From Methanofollis aquaemaris (GTDB lineage: Archaea; Halobacteriota; Methanomicrobia; Methanomicrobiales; Methanofollaceae), in NCBI RefSeq assembly GCF_017357525.1, contig NZ_CP036172.1, positions 1,710,561 through 1,774,560 on the forward strand: a stretch of 64,000 nt of DNA, given 5' to 3'. The translations under genes and the position numbers were made by a program. Below the pieces are notes generated by a model. That model worked only from the letters and a program-made list of their open reading frames with translations, ran no database searches and was not told the DNA's origin. Shown here piece after piece: positions 1 to 8,471 of the stretch; the stretch's first letter is position 1; each line of letters begins with the position of its first letter.

Positions 1-118
1 TTTTTTTGATGTTCCGGTTTTTTGCCCTGCGCGTTTTCTGCAATACTCCCAATTTTTCTGCTTTTATTTGAACGCTTCCCCGAATCTTTCGGTGGCTATG
101 GGGGTTCAAAAACGGTTT

Positions 119-180
119 GCCCGGGTATTCCGGTTAAAAGGATCTGTTTCAAAAAAGGCCCGGGTAAAAGTATAAATTTA
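119..180 (+). promoter_or_regulatory. Possible frh promoter with repeated operator-like sites
   Basis: Two exact copies of the 9-mer GCCCGGGTA lie at 119-127 and 158-166, followed at 171-180 by TATAAATTTA, a good archaeal TATA box. A second weaker TATA-like stretch, GTATAATTAA, lies at 326-335. The hydrogenase start codon is at 451, so use of the first box implies a leader of about 250 nt and use of the second one of about 95 nt. The repeats next to the first box could be a regulator site; this is inference. No gene is seen in positions 1-450. Confidence 0.4.
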
Positions 181-450
181 ATTATCGTGCTGCTTTGAAG
201 CGTGGGGGTGTGCATGTCGGGATAAAATATTTTTCAGTTCTCATGCCCCTGGTGCGCGAGATTGTTCAGATGAAGTCCACTTGTTTTGCGCGGTGATTTG
301 TGGTAATCGGGTGTTAAATCGAAAGGTATAATTAAACCTGGGGGATAAGTGCTTCTAACGTACTTCTGTGGTACGTGTCACACCTATTGCACAGGTTCGA
401 AATCATAGTATCGCTGTTTGAACAGTTCGAATCGAAATGAGGCGATATAT

Positions 451-1818
451 TTGTCGAAAGTTGTAGAGATTTCCCCAACCACGAGGCACGAGGGACACTC
501 CAAGCTTGTCCTGAAGGTAAATGACGAGGGCATCGTCGAGCGTGGTGACTGGCTTTCCATCACTCCGGTGAGGGGTGTTGAGAAGTTGGCCGTCGGCAAG
601 TCGATGCACCAGGTGCCCAAGATTGCCTCCCGCGTGTGCGGTATCTGTCCGATTGCCCACACGCTCGCAGCAACAGAGGCCATGGAAGCGTCGGTCGGCT
701 GTTACGTTCCTGAAGATGCAATGCTCCTGCGTTACATCCTCCAGTGTGCGAACAGGCTGCACAGCCACGCCCTGCACAACATCCTCTCCCTGCCTGATAT
801 GTACCTGCCGGGTACCGACACCAAGATCAACCCGTTCACTCCCGAAGAGCCGGTCCGTTCGGTTGCCCTGCGGATCCAGCGGCTCCGTGAGATCGCTCAG
901 ACCGTCGGTGAGATCGTTGGTGGCGAGGCCATCCACCCGTCCAACCCCCGTGTCGGCGGTATGTACAAGAACATCACCCCGCGGGCCCAGCAGAAGATCT
1001 ATGACCTCGCAAAAGAGGGCAGGATCCTTGCTCACGAACAGTCCGAGTTCATGATCGCGGTCTTCAAGAATTTCCAGAACCGCGACTGGGCAGAAGTGGC
1101 CGGCCGCCAGGTCCCGATCCCCGACGACCTCGGCTACCACAACCAGGGTTACATGGCCGCGGCTCCGATCTACGGCAGCAGCAGCCTTGACGACAACCCC
1201 ACCTGGTTCCCCGAGCGCTGGACCGAGGTCCGCCCCTGGGACTGGTACATGGGTGAGGAAGAGATCACCCTCGAAGACAAGGACTATCCCGTAGGCGGCA
1301 CCACCCCGGCAGGCGAGAAGGCCTGGCCGCAGATGCAGGCCTGCACCGGCGTGCCCCTGTACGACGGTCAGCCGGTCGAAGTCGGTCCGCGTGCCCGTAT
1401 GGTCCAGTTCAAGAACTACGACCTGAAGGGTGCCATGGGTCTCCAGATCGCCCGGCAGATGGAGTACGAGGCATGTGCCTACGGCATGATCGAGGCCGTC
1501 GACGCCCTCAACACCTCCGGCAAGGTCGTTGCCGACGAGATCCCGCAGGGCGACGGCACCCTCGGCTGGGCCGCCAACGAGGCCCCGCGTGGCTGTGACG
1601 TCCACCTGGCAAAGGTCAAGGACGGCAAGGTCGGCTGGTTCTCGATGCTTGTCCCGACCACCTGGAACTTCCCGACCTGCAGCCGCGCCCTCACCGGCGC
1701 CCCGTGGGAACTTGCAGAGGTCATCGTCCGGGCCTATGACCCGTGCGTCTCCTGCGCCACCCACATGCTGGTCGTCGACGAGAACAAGAAGATAGTGGCC
1801 CAGAAACTCCTCGAGTGA
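451..1818 (+). CDS. frhA: Coenzyme F420-reducing [NiFe] hydrogenase, large subunit
   Basis: Catalytic subunit of the cytoplasmic F420-reducing hydrogenase, which oxidises H2 and passes electrons through FrhG and FrhB to F420. Seen: 455 aa with both nickel-binding motifs, RVCGICPIAH near residues 61-70 and DPCVSCATH near the C-terminus. The 17 residues after that His are the tail that the maturation protease removes in this family. I place the start at TTG 451, because the protein then begins SKVVEISPTTRHEGH as is usual for FrhA, and GAGGCGAT lies 8 nt upstream. An in-frame TTG at 418 is possible but lacks a ribosome site. First gene of frhADGB; frhD follows after 8 nt. Confidence 0.97.
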   Translation: MSKVVEISPTTRHEGHSKLVLKVNDEGIVERGDWLSITPVRGVEKLAVGKSMHQVPKIASRVCGICPIAHTLAATEAMEASVGCYVPEDAMLLRYILQCANRLHSHALHNILSLPDMYLPGTDTKINPFTPEEPVRSVALRIQRLREIAQTVGEIVGGEAIHPSNPRVGGMYKNITPRAQQKIYDLAKEGRILAHEQSEFMIAVFKNFQNRDWAEVAGRQVPIPDDLGYHNQGYMAAAPIYGSSSLDDNPTWFPERWTEVRPWDWYMGEEEITLEDKDYPVGGTTPAGEKAWPQMQACTGVPLYDGQPVEVGPRARMVQFKNYDLKGAMGLQIARQMEYEACAYGMIEAVDALNTSGKVVADEIPQGDGTLGWAANEAPRGCDVHLAKVKDGKVGWFSMLVPTTWNFPTCSRALTGAPWELAEVIVRAYDPCVSCATHMLVVDENKKIVAQKLLE

Positions 1819-1826
1819 GAGTGTTC

Positions 1827-2372
1827 ATGTTATACCCGGAAATCGTGATTGTAGGATGCGGAAACCCCCTCTTCGCCGACGACGGCCTCGGCCCCGCGGT
1901 GATCGAGGAACTGGACCGCCTGCAGCTTCCCGACAACGTCAAAGTCATAGACGGAGGGCTTGGAGCCCCGCACTTTATTTTTACGCTGATCGATCCGGCG
2001 GTCACCAAAAAGATCGTCGTCATCGATATCGCGGAATTTGGTGCGGAACCCGGCTCGCTTGCAAAGTTCTCGGTCGAAGACCTGCCGCCGGGAAGTTACC
2101 GCGACGCGCATTCCTGGGATCTCACCGAGCCGCTCGGCCGGCTGAAGGACCAGGTCGAGATCACGATCTTCGGCGTCCAGCCGAAGCGGGTATCGTCGCC
2201 CGATATGGAAATCGGGCTCTCTGAAGAGGTTCAGAAGGCCATACCCAAGGTAGTACGGTACGTACTGGCTGAAATTGGGGTGGATTATGGGGCTACTATC
2301 AAAGCTGAAAGGGATCATCTTTGGAAGGAAGGAGCCGCCCAGGTCCGAGGAGACCCTGAGGGCAGCACCTGA
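1827..2372 (+). CDS. frhD: F420-reducing hydrogenase maturation endopeptidase
   Basis: Predicted HycI/HoxM-type protease that trims the FrhA C-terminus after nickel insertion. Seen: an N-terminal beta strand and glycine-rich motif IVGCGNPLFADDGLGP (residues about 7-22), then the alternating hydrophobic strands of the family. The length is 181 aa against roughly 155-165 aa usual for the family. The extra C-terminal residues are encoded where this gene overlaps the first 86 nt of frhG in another frame, so the tail may be unselected. Start ATG 1827 was chosen because the conserved core begins at once. It lies between frhA and frhG, the usual order. Confidence 0.92.
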   Translation: MLYPEIVIVGCGNPLFADDGLGPAVIEELDRLQLPDNVKVIDGGLGAPHFIFTLIDPAVTKKIVVIDIAEFGAEPGSLAKFSVEDLPPGSYRDAHSWDLTEPLGRLKDQVEITIFGVQPKRVSSPDMEIGLSEEVQKAIPKVVRYVLAEIGVDYGATIKAERDHLWKEGAAQVRGDPEGST

Positions 2373-3393
2373 GCCGGTAACGGCGAAGGTTCGGCCTGAG
2401 GGTGCGCCGTCCGAGGACAAGGGGGCAGTAAAGTGGGTGAAAAAACCTGCGCCAGCTCCGGCAATGAGGCCTGCACCCGTGAAAGAGGCCCGGCAGACAT
2501 CTGCTGCCGGAGAGCCCGCCAAAGCGGTTGAAGTCACACGAGAGGCTGAACAACCGACACCCAGACCTGTAGCGAAACCTTCTGAGATAGAAGTGGAAAA
2601 ACCGTCTGAGAAAGTTAAGGAGGAAAAGCCTGTGGTAGAGAAGATTACCGTTGGGCATGTGCACATGAGCGGCTGTACCGGATGCCTTGTGTCCTTTGCA
2701 GATAACTACGAAGGACTCTTCAAGATTCTGGACAACTACGCCGACCTCGTCTATGCACTGACCCTTGTTGATGTCAGGCATATCCCTGAGATGGACGTCG
2801 CCCTTGTCGAGGGTTCCGTCTGTCTCCAGGACAAGTGCTCAGTTGAAGAGATCAAAGAAGCCAGGGAGAAGGCGAAGATCGTCGTCGCCCTCGGTGGCTG
2901 TGCGGCATACGGGAACATTACCCGGTTCTGCCGCGGTGGCCAGTGGAACCAGCCGCAGATGGAGTCGTACGTCCCGATCGCCGATCTGATCGACGTCGAC
3001 CTCTACATCCCCGGCTGTGCGCCGACCCCGCAGCAGATCAGGAACGTCTGTATCATGGCCTACCTGCTCCTGAAGGGAACCGACGAGCAGAAGGAACTCG
3101 CGGGTGCCTACCTCAAGCCGCTCATGGACCTTGCCCAGCGCGGCGACGAGGCCTGTGGCTGCGACCTGATGTACGACGTGATCAACCAGGGTCTGTGCAT
3201 GGGCTGTGGTTCCTGTGCAGCGGCCTGCCCGGTCCGTGCGGTCACCATTGAATATGGCAAACCGAATATCGACCGTGACATGTGCATCAAGTGCGGCGCC
3301 TGCTATGCCCAGTGCCCGAGGAGCTTCTTCAACTTTGATGTGATGAATGAGTTCGAAGGGATTTCCGAACTCATCAAAGGAGTCATGGAGTGA
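2287..3393 (+). CDS. frhG: F420-reducing hydrogenase, small FeS subunit with long N-terminal extension
   Basis: Electron-transfer subunit linking the NiFe site of FrhA to flavin in FrhB. Seen: the conserved core starts only near residue 118, with [12 protein letters not shown] (Cys130, Cys133) for the proximal cluster, and ends in a two-cluster ferredoxin domain ([12 protein letters not shown] and [12 protein letters not shown]). Before the core lie about 117 extra residues: a short amphipathic, basic start ([15 protein letters not shown]), then a Pro/Lys/Glu/Ala-rich linker. FrhG of other methanogens is commonly about 230-280 aa; this one is 368. Start ATG 2287 is preceded by GGGGTGG at 2277-2283; TTG 2275 is an alternative. 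The start overlaps frhD. The extension may tether the enzyme to membrane or a partner (inference). Confidence 0.95.
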   Translation: MGLLSKLKGIIFGRKEPPRSEETLRAAPEPVTAKVRPEGAPSEDKGAVKWVKKPAPAPAMRPAPVKEARQTSAAGEPAKAVEVTREAEQPTPRPVAKPSEIEVEKPSEKVKEEKPVVEKITVGHVHMSGCTGCLVSFADNYEGLFKILDNYADLVYALTLVDVRHIPEMDVALVEGSVCLQDKCSVEEIKEAREKAKIVVALGGCAAYGNITRFCRGGQWNQPQMESYVPIADLIDVDLYIPGCAPTPQQIRNVCIMAYLLLKGTDEQKELAGAYLKPLMDLAQRGDEACGCDLMYDVINQGLCMGCGSCAAACPVRAVTIEYGKPNIDRDMCIKCGACYAQCPRSFFNFDVMNEFEGISELIKGVME

Positions 3394-3403
3394 GGTGAGA
3401 AAC

Positions 3404-4267
3404 ATGGTACTCGGTAATTACAAGTCTGTTGTTGCAGCACGCAGCGCTGACAATGAGATCCTGAAAGGTGCCCAGGACGGCGGCATCGTCACCCAGCTCT
3501 TCGCGTACGCACTCGAAGAGGGGATTATCGACGGCGCCATCGTAGCAGGGCCTTCCGAAGAACCGTGGAAGCCTGAGCCGGTCATTGCGACCACCAAGGC
3601 AGAGCTTCTCGCGGCCCGCGGAACCAAATACACCCTCTCCCCGAACATCTCCCTCCTCAAGGAGGCGACCCGCAGCTACGGTCTTGACAAGATCGGCATC
3701 GTCGGCACCCCGTGCCAGATGCAGGCGGTCCGCAAGGCCCAGCTCTACCCGGTCGGGATGCGGGACGTCCCTGACAAGATCGCCCTCGCGGTCGGGATCT
3801 TCTGCATGGAGAACTTCCCGTACCAGAGCCTTGAGGCGATCGTCGAGGACCACTGCAACGTGAAACTCGAGTCGGTCAAGAAGCTCGACATCGGGAAGGG
3901 CAAGTTCTGGGCCTACACCGAGCGCGGTGCGGTCACCCAGATCCCGCTCAAGGTCACGCACAAGTACGAGCAGCCCGGCTGCCACGTCTGTCTGGACTAT
4001 GTCTCCAACCTCGCCGACATCTCGACCGGATCGGTCGGTGCCCCTGATGGCTGGAGCACGGTCTTTGTCAGGACAAAGAACGGTGAGGACACCTGGGGCA
4101 AGGCCATCGCCGCCGGGTGCTTCGAGACCAAGCCGATTGAGGAGGTTAAGCCAGGTCTCGACCTTGTCAAGAAGCTTGCGACCGACAAGATCACCAAGAA
4201 CCAGAAGACACTTGAGGCACGTGCCACCTTCGGGGTGGGTAAGGGTCTGCGTAACCCCTACATCTAA
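3404..4267 (+). CDS. frhB: F420-reducing hydrogenase, beta subunit (FAD, F420 site)
   Basis: Subunit that carries FAD and one [4Fe-4S] cluster and reduces F420. Seen: 287 aa of the FrhB/FdhB type with [11 protein letters not shown] and [14 protein letters not shown] in the middle and the Cys-containing segment [16 protein letters not shown], all typical of the family. A strong ribosome site GAGGTGA (3392-3398) sits 5 nt before ATG 3404 and overlaps the frhG stop. It is the last gene of the hydrogenase operon; a T-run follows at 4273. FrhB paralogues serve formate dehydrogenase and Fpo, but the position directly after frhG fixes the assignment. Confidence 0.96.
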   Translation: MVLGNYKSVVAARSADNEILKGAQDGGIVTQLFAYALEEGIIDGAIVAGPSEEPWKPEPVIATTKAELLAARGTKYTLSPNISLLKEATRSYGLDKIGIVGTPCQMQAVRKAQLYPVGMRDVPDKIALAVGIFCMENFPYQSLEAIVEDHCNVKLESVKKLDIGKGKFWAYTERGAVTQIPLKVTHKYEQPGCHVCLDYVSNLADISTGSVGAPDGWSTVFVRTKNGEDTWGKAIAAGCFETKPIEEVKPGLDLVKKLATDKITKNQKTLEARATFGVGKGLRNPYI

Positions 4268-4285
4268 TCTCATTTTTTGCACGTT
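4268..4285 (+). terminator. T-run terminator after frhB
   Basis: Six consecutive T residues at 4273-4278 right after the frhB stop codon match the oligo-T type of archaeal intrinsic terminator. A second T-rich stretch follows near 4330. Confidence 0.45.
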
Positions 4286-4386
4286 CTTCAATGGTCCGGA
4301 AGGGTGCGGGTCTGCTGCAGTCTTCCGTCTTCTTTTTATTTGACTGATTTTATCAGTGCGAAACGATTATATGTGATCCCCCGAGT

Positions 4387-4611
4387 ATGTCTCCAGTGGG
4401 GGGGACGGTTCTGTATAAAAAACAGATATCTTTTGAGGATCTCGTAGACATGCCTTTTTTCGAGGGGCTTGCGGCGCTCGCCCTGGCACGAAGGGGCGAC
4501 CTCACGGTCATGATCTGGGGGAGACCTGCAGGGGCGGATCAGGTCGAAAAAATGGTGGATGAGATCGTCAGGACACTGAAGCCGGAGGAGACGGTCCAGG
4601 TTCCTGCCTGA
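4387..4611 (+). CDS. Small hypothetical protein
   Basis: Unrecognised 74-residue protein. It has a mixed hydrophobic/charged sequence, with FFEGLAALALARRGDLTVMIWG in the middle (split here as a hydrophobic helix then a beta strand) and an acidic amphipathic C-terminal helix. No signal peptide, no membrane segment and no cysteine motif. ATG 4387 is preceded by GTGATC at 4373-4378, which is a reasonable ribosome site. GC content and codon use match neighbouring genes. It ends at the same point as the convergent DUF2124-like gene, with no intergenic space. No function can be suggested. Confidence 0.6.
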   Translation: MSPVGGTVLYKKQISFEDLVDMPFFEGLAALALARRGDLTVMIWGRPAGADQVEKMVDEIVRTLKPEETVQVPA

Positions 4612-5097
4612 TCAGGCCCGGTAGATGGTCACCGGGTCGAGGGTTGCATCGATAAGGAGGTCGAAGGCGATCCTCCCGGTCCATCCGGCCTTCTCGAACA
4701 TGCTCATGAAACAGACCCCGGCCGGTCTGGCTTCAGGGTACTTCGCGACGAGGGCGGCGGCCTCTTCTGCGGTCACCTCGACATTCGGCATCGCAAGCCC
4801 GCCCATGATCACGACCACCTTCGGATCGATCGTTTCGGGCCGATCACCGATCTGCATCCCGATCCCTGGTGCGGGGGAGATCACCCTCGCCTTCTCTTCG
4901 TTCAGGTACGGGACAAAGACCTGTTCGAGAGGGAGGTCTCTGGTGGCGAAGGCCAGGAGTTCGATGAAGGGGGTGCAGGTGCCCGGACAGCCATAGTAGA
5001 TCACCTGAGCGCCTTCAGGGAGTCCTGACCTGACAAGGTACTCTTTGAACGGCCTGAGCATTCCAGGCACTCCTGTGAGTTTTTCTTTCGCTTCCAT
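4612..5097 (-). CDS. DUF2124-like conserved archaeal protein
   Basis: 161-residue soluble protein of a type I associate with the methanogen family DUF2124 (recalled from the start KLTGVPGMLRPFKEYL; not checked by search). Seen: a Rossmann-like alternation of strands and helices, a YYGCPGTCTPF motif with two cysteines near residues 36-44, and VVVIMGGLAMPNV near residue 95. The third cysteine lies in GVCFMSMF. The clustered cysteines could bind metal or be redox active, which is inference. It is convergent with the small gene ending at 4611. Confidence 0.6.
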   Translation of the reverse strand: MEAKEKLTGVPGMLRPFKEYLVRSGLPEGAQVIYYGCPGTCTPFIELLAFATRDLPLEQVFVPYLNEEKARVISPAPGIGMQIGDRPETIDPKVVVIMGGLAMPNVEVTAEEAAALVAKYPEARPAGVCFMSMFEKAGWTGRIAFDLLIDATLDPVTIYRA

Positions 5098-5140
5098 ATA
5101 CTGAGATCCGTCAGGAGGTATATATACCGTGGCGCTTCTC

Positions 5141-5263
5141 TTATGCGGTTATCATCTGGCCCAGAAAGATGACCATGATGATGATCATGGCAATAAAGAT
5201 CGTGCCACCGACAAGAAGGAGTGCACGGTCGAATTTCCCCTTTTCGGATCTCTTTTCATCCAT
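5141..5263 (-). CDS. Small single-pass membrane protein (40 aa)
   Basis: A 40-residue reading frame: a charged N-terminus (MDEKRSEKGKFDR) followed by one strongly hydrophobic helix (LLLVGGTIFIAMIIIMVIFLG) and a short polar end. This layout, positive charge then one helix, is that of real small membrane proteins and is unlikely by chance in GC-rich DNA. No clear ribosome site is visible upstream of ATG 5263. It lies between the DUF2124-like gene and the divergent PspC gene. Function unknown; a membrane-stress or complex-subunit role is only a guess from the neighbouring PspC. Confidence 0.45.
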   Translation of the reverse strand: MDEKRSEKGKFDRALLLVGGTIFIAMIIIMVIFLGQMITA

Positions 5264-5355
5264 TGGTCCATCATTTGGTCGGAGGGATAATGAAGGTGTT
5301 GGGTTGTTCCTGTCTTCCAAAAGGGCTAATTGTGGAAGAGATCAATAATCGAAAG

Positions 5356-5598
5356 ATGGCAGAAAAAAAACTTTTCCGTCCGAAGGAGGGGCGGATGATT
5401 GCGGGGGTGTGTGCAGGTATCGGGAAGTACTTCAATGTCGACCCGACGTGGGTCAGGATCGTCTGGGCGATCGTGAGTCTCCTTGGCTATATCATCCCGG
5501 GAGTGCTCATCTATATCATCGCCGCGATCATCATCCCTGAAGAGGAGGAAGGTGTCCTCGATGCAGAATATGTGGTGAGGGAGGAGCGGGAGGCCTGA
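5356..5598 (+). CDS. PspC-domain small membrane protein
   Basis: 80-residue protein with the PspC domain: KLFRPKEGRMIAGVCAGIGKYFNVDPTWVRI (given as position 4-34) followed by a single transmembrane helix (about residues 34-60) and an acidic tail. PspC proteins act in membrane-stress response in bacteria; in archaea the role is unknown. Start ATG 5356 was chosen because the domain starts four residues later; the open frame extends upstream to 5221 without conserved features. Stand-alone PspC domains are common in methanogens. Confidence 0.8.
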   Translation: MAEKKLFRPKEGRMIAGVCAGIGKYFNVDPTWVRIVWAIVSLLGYIIPGVLIYIIAAIIIPEEEEGVLDAEYVVREEREA

Positions 5599-5642
5599 TC
5601 CATCCCAAAAATTATTTCTGAGACGAACCGTATGGTTCCGTG

Positions 5643-6460
5643 ATGACATACCGGTACGCCGCCAGAATGGGGAAGACGCCCCGGTCCTTTATCCGGGAGA
5701 TCCTGAGGGTCACTGAAAGCCCCGAGATCATCTCTTTTGCCGGAGGCCTCCCGAACCCGGCGCTTATCCGGGTTGAGGAGATTGCAATGGCGGCTCGATC
5801 GGTCTTCGAATCCGGGGGTGCCGCTGCCCTCCAGTACGCCACCACCGGGGGCTATCTCCCTCTCAGGGAGTTCATCGCCGACCGGTACCAGTAGTTCACG
5901 AAAATTATGATCTGACCCAGATCCAATGGAACCCCTCATATGAGGAAAGGGTTATGTTGGGCTCTGTAAAATTCCTCTTCTGGAATGAACATCGGGGGCT
6001 GACCACACCCTTGCCCCTCCGTGATGGACCGGCAGAGGAAGGGAACACCCTCAGAACGCTCACCACCAGCCTTCCCGTCCCTATCGCAATCCCGGGGGTC
6101 CGGGGGCAGCGCCCCCGATGAGAGCATGGAGGAAGGCGGGCGATCGATCAGACGTGCCGCCCCCCCAGAAGGACGGGAAATTCTCATCTGCTCTCGCACG
6201 CCGGGGGGAGACCCCCCGGACTCCCCCACGGCGAAGATAGTCAGGGGGCGGCGAAGTGCGCTCGGTTCCCGTCACCCTCCCGGTCTCTCCTCGACGACCC
6301 TCTTCGAGCGTGCCCTTGTCGAGCAGGTCGCCGTCTCCCCGGCCTCCCCTTTTATGTGGGCGGCGGCGGGGAGACCACGGTCCGCCTGAACTTCTCGAAC
6401 GCCGATGAGGGGAGGATCACCGATGGGATGCACCGCCTCGCGCGGGATCTCGACGTTTAG
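5643..6460 (+). pseudogene. Remnant of a PLP-dependent aminotransferase, middle replaced by a repeat
   Basis: Positions 5643-5894 encode the start of a class I/II aminotransferase (2-aminoadipate/MocR type): TPRSFIREILRVTESPEIIS, FAGGLPNPALI and ATTGGYLPLREFIADRYQ, then a stop. Positions about 6290-6460 encode the end of the same family: LFERALVEQVAVSP, then after a frame change near 6350 FYVGGGGETTVRLNFS and a natural stop at 6458-6460. About 250 residues in between, including the PLP lysine, are absent, and the space is filled by a GC-rich dispersed repeat. The gene is therefore dead. Its end meets the stop codon of the convergent antiporter gene. Confidence 0.8.
5960..6250 (+). repeat. Dispersed GC-rich repeat, copy A
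   Basis: Begins with GGGCTCTGTAAAATTCC (5959-5975), resembling the terminal motif of other copies in this window. The core (about 6083-6245) has the palindrome GGGGGCAGCGCCCCC, then GATCAGACGTGCCGCCCC, then GGGGGGAGACCCCCC with a flanking CCCCCACGG. The same modules occur in the same order in copy B at 14.1 kb. It occupies the place of the missing aminotransferase middle. No coding potential is seen. Confidence 0.75.
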
Positions 6461-6461
6461 A

Positions 6462-7646
6462 TCAGGCCGCGTCGGCTGTCTTCCTGTACAGCCAGTTCCG
6501 GTAGACGATGGGCGTGATCACCGTCGTCAGCAGACTCATCAGCACGATGGCCACATAGACGCCCTGGTCGATGAGTCCCTGGTTGAGACCGATGAGGGCG
6601 ACGATCATCGCCACCTCGCCTCGCGGCACCATCCCAAAGCCGATGATCAGCGAGTTCCTGGTGTTCACGCCCTGGAGACGCGCCGGGATCCCGCAGCCGA
6701 TCAGTTTGGTGACGACGGCCATGACGGTCAGGGCGAGGAGGAAGAGCATGATATCGGGGGTGAGGGCGTTGATGTCGACGAGGATCCCGAGCGAGACAAA
6801 GAAGATCGAGGCGAAGATGATATGCAGGTACTCGGCCCCCTCCTTGAGGTCGCGGGAGTGGACGAGGTCGACGCCCTTGAACGAGATCCCGGCGATGAAG
6901 GCCCCGATGATCGCCGAGATCCCGATGAACTCGGCTCCCATCGCGAAGAAGAAGGCGGCGGCCATCGCGGTGATGAAGACGAACTCGGGGTAGTGTTGTG
7001 CAAACGGCGTCCTGTCAATCCGTTCAAGGAGAGGGGCGACCAGTTTGATCCCGACCGCTCCAGCGACGACGATGAAGGCGAGGTCTTTGAAGACCGTCGT
7101 CGCGACTCCAAGGGGGGTGAAGGTGCCTGAGACCACATCGACAGAGACCGAGAGGGCGATGAGGGAGAGGACGTCGTCGATGACCGCGGTCCCGATCACT
7201 GCTCTGGCTGCGGCGCTGCTCAACTGCCCCATCTCCTTGAGGACATTGGCGGTGATCGCGATGCTCGTGGCGGTCATCGCCGTCCCGACAAAGACGGCGC
7301 TCCCGAAGGGGTACCCCATCGCCTCTGCAAGCCAGAACCCGCCGAGCCAGGGTACGGCCACGCCGAAGAGGCCGATGATCACGTACCGCCGGTCCAGGAG
7401 GTCTTTGAGGTCGAACTCCAGACCGATGACAAAGAGGAGGATCACGGCCCCGAGGGCGGCGAGGCTCCTGACAAAATCGGTATAGGTGATAAGGGCGAGA
7501 AAACTCGGTCCCACGACGAGGCCGACCAGGATCTCGCCGACGACGGCGGACTGGTTGATCCTGGATGCCACCAGGTATCCGGTGAGCGCCACAAAGAGGA
7601 GCAGGCTCATCTGAAACTCGATGGTCGTCTCGATCCCGGTGCTCAT
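6462..7646 (-). CDS. CPA2-family Na+/H+ antiporter
   Basis: 394-residue integral membrane protein with about 12-13 predicted helices. Seen: NQSAVVGEILVGLVVGPSFL near residue 31, typical of the Kef/NapA fold, and the ion-binding motif AVIGTAVIDDVLSL near residues 168-181. The Asp-Asp pair is the signature of electrogenic Na+/H+ exchangers such as NapA, whereas KefB/C have Gln-Asp. There is no TrkA-N domain at the C-terminus, so regulation by nucleotides is unlikely. Role: Na+ extrusion or pH homeostasis, relevant because methanogenesis is Na+-coupled. ATG at 7646. Confidence 0.9.
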   Translation of the reverse strand: MSTGIETTIEFQMSLLLFVALTGYLVASRINQSAVVGEILVGLVVGPSFLALITYTDFVRSLAALGAVILLFVIGLEFDLKDLLDRRYVIIGLFGVAVPWLGGFWLAEAMGYPFGSAVFVGTAMTATSIAITANVLKEMGQLSSAAARAVIGTAVIDDVLSLIALSVSVDVVSGTFTPLGVATTVFKDLAFIVVAGAVGIKLVAPLLERIDRTPFAQHYPEFVFITAMAAAFFFAMGAEFIGISAIIGAFIAGISFKGVDLVHSRDLKEGAEYLHIIFASIFFVSLGILVDINALTPDIMLFLLALTVMAVVTKLIGCGIPARLQGVNTRNSLIIGFGMVPRGEVAMIVALIGLNQGLIDQGVYVAIVLMSLLTTVITPIVYRNWLYRKTADAA

Positions 7647-7726
7647 GTTCAGGGGTGTGTCTCGTGGATATTAAAGGAGTATGGCCTGAGAGAGGATGTT
7701 CTCCTCCTCTCAGGTTTTCGGTTGGG

Positions 7727-8383
7727 TCAGGGGAGGGGGGCCAGGGCCTGCCGTCCTCCGAACTCCCTGAGCACCGCCCGGCAGGTTCCGCCGTTGCCCA
7801 GGTGGCAGACCGCGACGGTCTCCGCGGTGAAACGGTAGGGGAGCAGGAGTCTGGTGTCCGGGTCGGTCGCCTCACCGACTCCGAGGGTGATGTGGGGCGA
7901 GTAGCGGTCGCCGGCATGGGCGGCCCCGAACTCCCTGACATACTTGAGGATCGCGGGGTCGTCCCCCTCGCCCTTTCGAACCGCGAGCATCGAGGGTGCG
8001 GTCTCGGTAAGGGCGAACGGTGCGAGGCCGCGGACGACCTCGTCGTGGAGTGCCCGCAGCGCGGGTTCCGGAGCGATGTCGAAGCCGGAGACCGGGTGGC
8101 CCGGAGCGGTCATGACGCTGGAGACCCCGGTGAGGGTGAGGTCGAGGGGCCGGTGCCGCTCCCAGACCCCGGTGAGAAGTTCGCAGACGGCGGAGAGATC
8201 GGAAGCCCGGATCGGGGCCATGGCAAGGGTGATATGGGCGATCCCTCCGCCCGGGCCGAGGAGAACCCCGCGGTCCTTGCTGCGTCTGATCAATGTCCGG
8301 TTGATCCGGCCGACCTCGCTACGGACTTCGGCCGGTGGAATGAGGGCAATATCGACGGCGATTGCCTCTTCCTCCTGATGCAT
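7727..8383 (-). CDS. 2H phosphoesterase / LigT-like RNA ligase-family protein
   Basis: 218-residue soluble protein with two HxT motifs, AHITLAM (about residue 68) and SPHITLGVG (about residue 170). These are the paired catalytic histidines of the 2H superfamily (2'-5' RNA ligase LigT, ThpR, cyclic phosphodiesterases). The exact substrate cannot be read from sequence. Known activity in the family is hydrolysis or formation of 2'-5' or 2',3'-cyclic phosphates on RNA. Start ATG 8383 was chosen because the domain begins immediately; the frame stays open to 8440. It is divergent from the FKBP gene. Confidence 0.75.
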   Translation of the reverse strand: MHQEEEAIAVDIALIPPAEVRSEVGRINRTLIRRSKDRGVLLGPGGGIAHITLAMAPIRASDLSAVCELLTGVWERHRPLDLTLTGVSSVMTAPGHPVSGFDIAPEPALRALHDEVVRGLAPFALTETAPSMLAVRKGEGDDPAILKYVREFGAAHAGDRYSPHITLGVGEATDPDTRLLLPYRFTAETVAVCHLGNGGTCRAVLREFGGRQALAPLP

Positions 8384-8471
8384 GGATGTAGAGATATCCT
8401 CTGAGATGATATGCTTTTCCTGCCCGACCCCCGCCCACAAACTACTTCACCTCCTGCTCCGCAGGTGGGGT

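Noticed and set aside
403-1764. Long antisense frame opposite frhA (453 codons)
   Set aside because: It is a GC-rich third-position shadow of frhA; no signal, domain or ribosome site, and frhA is certain.
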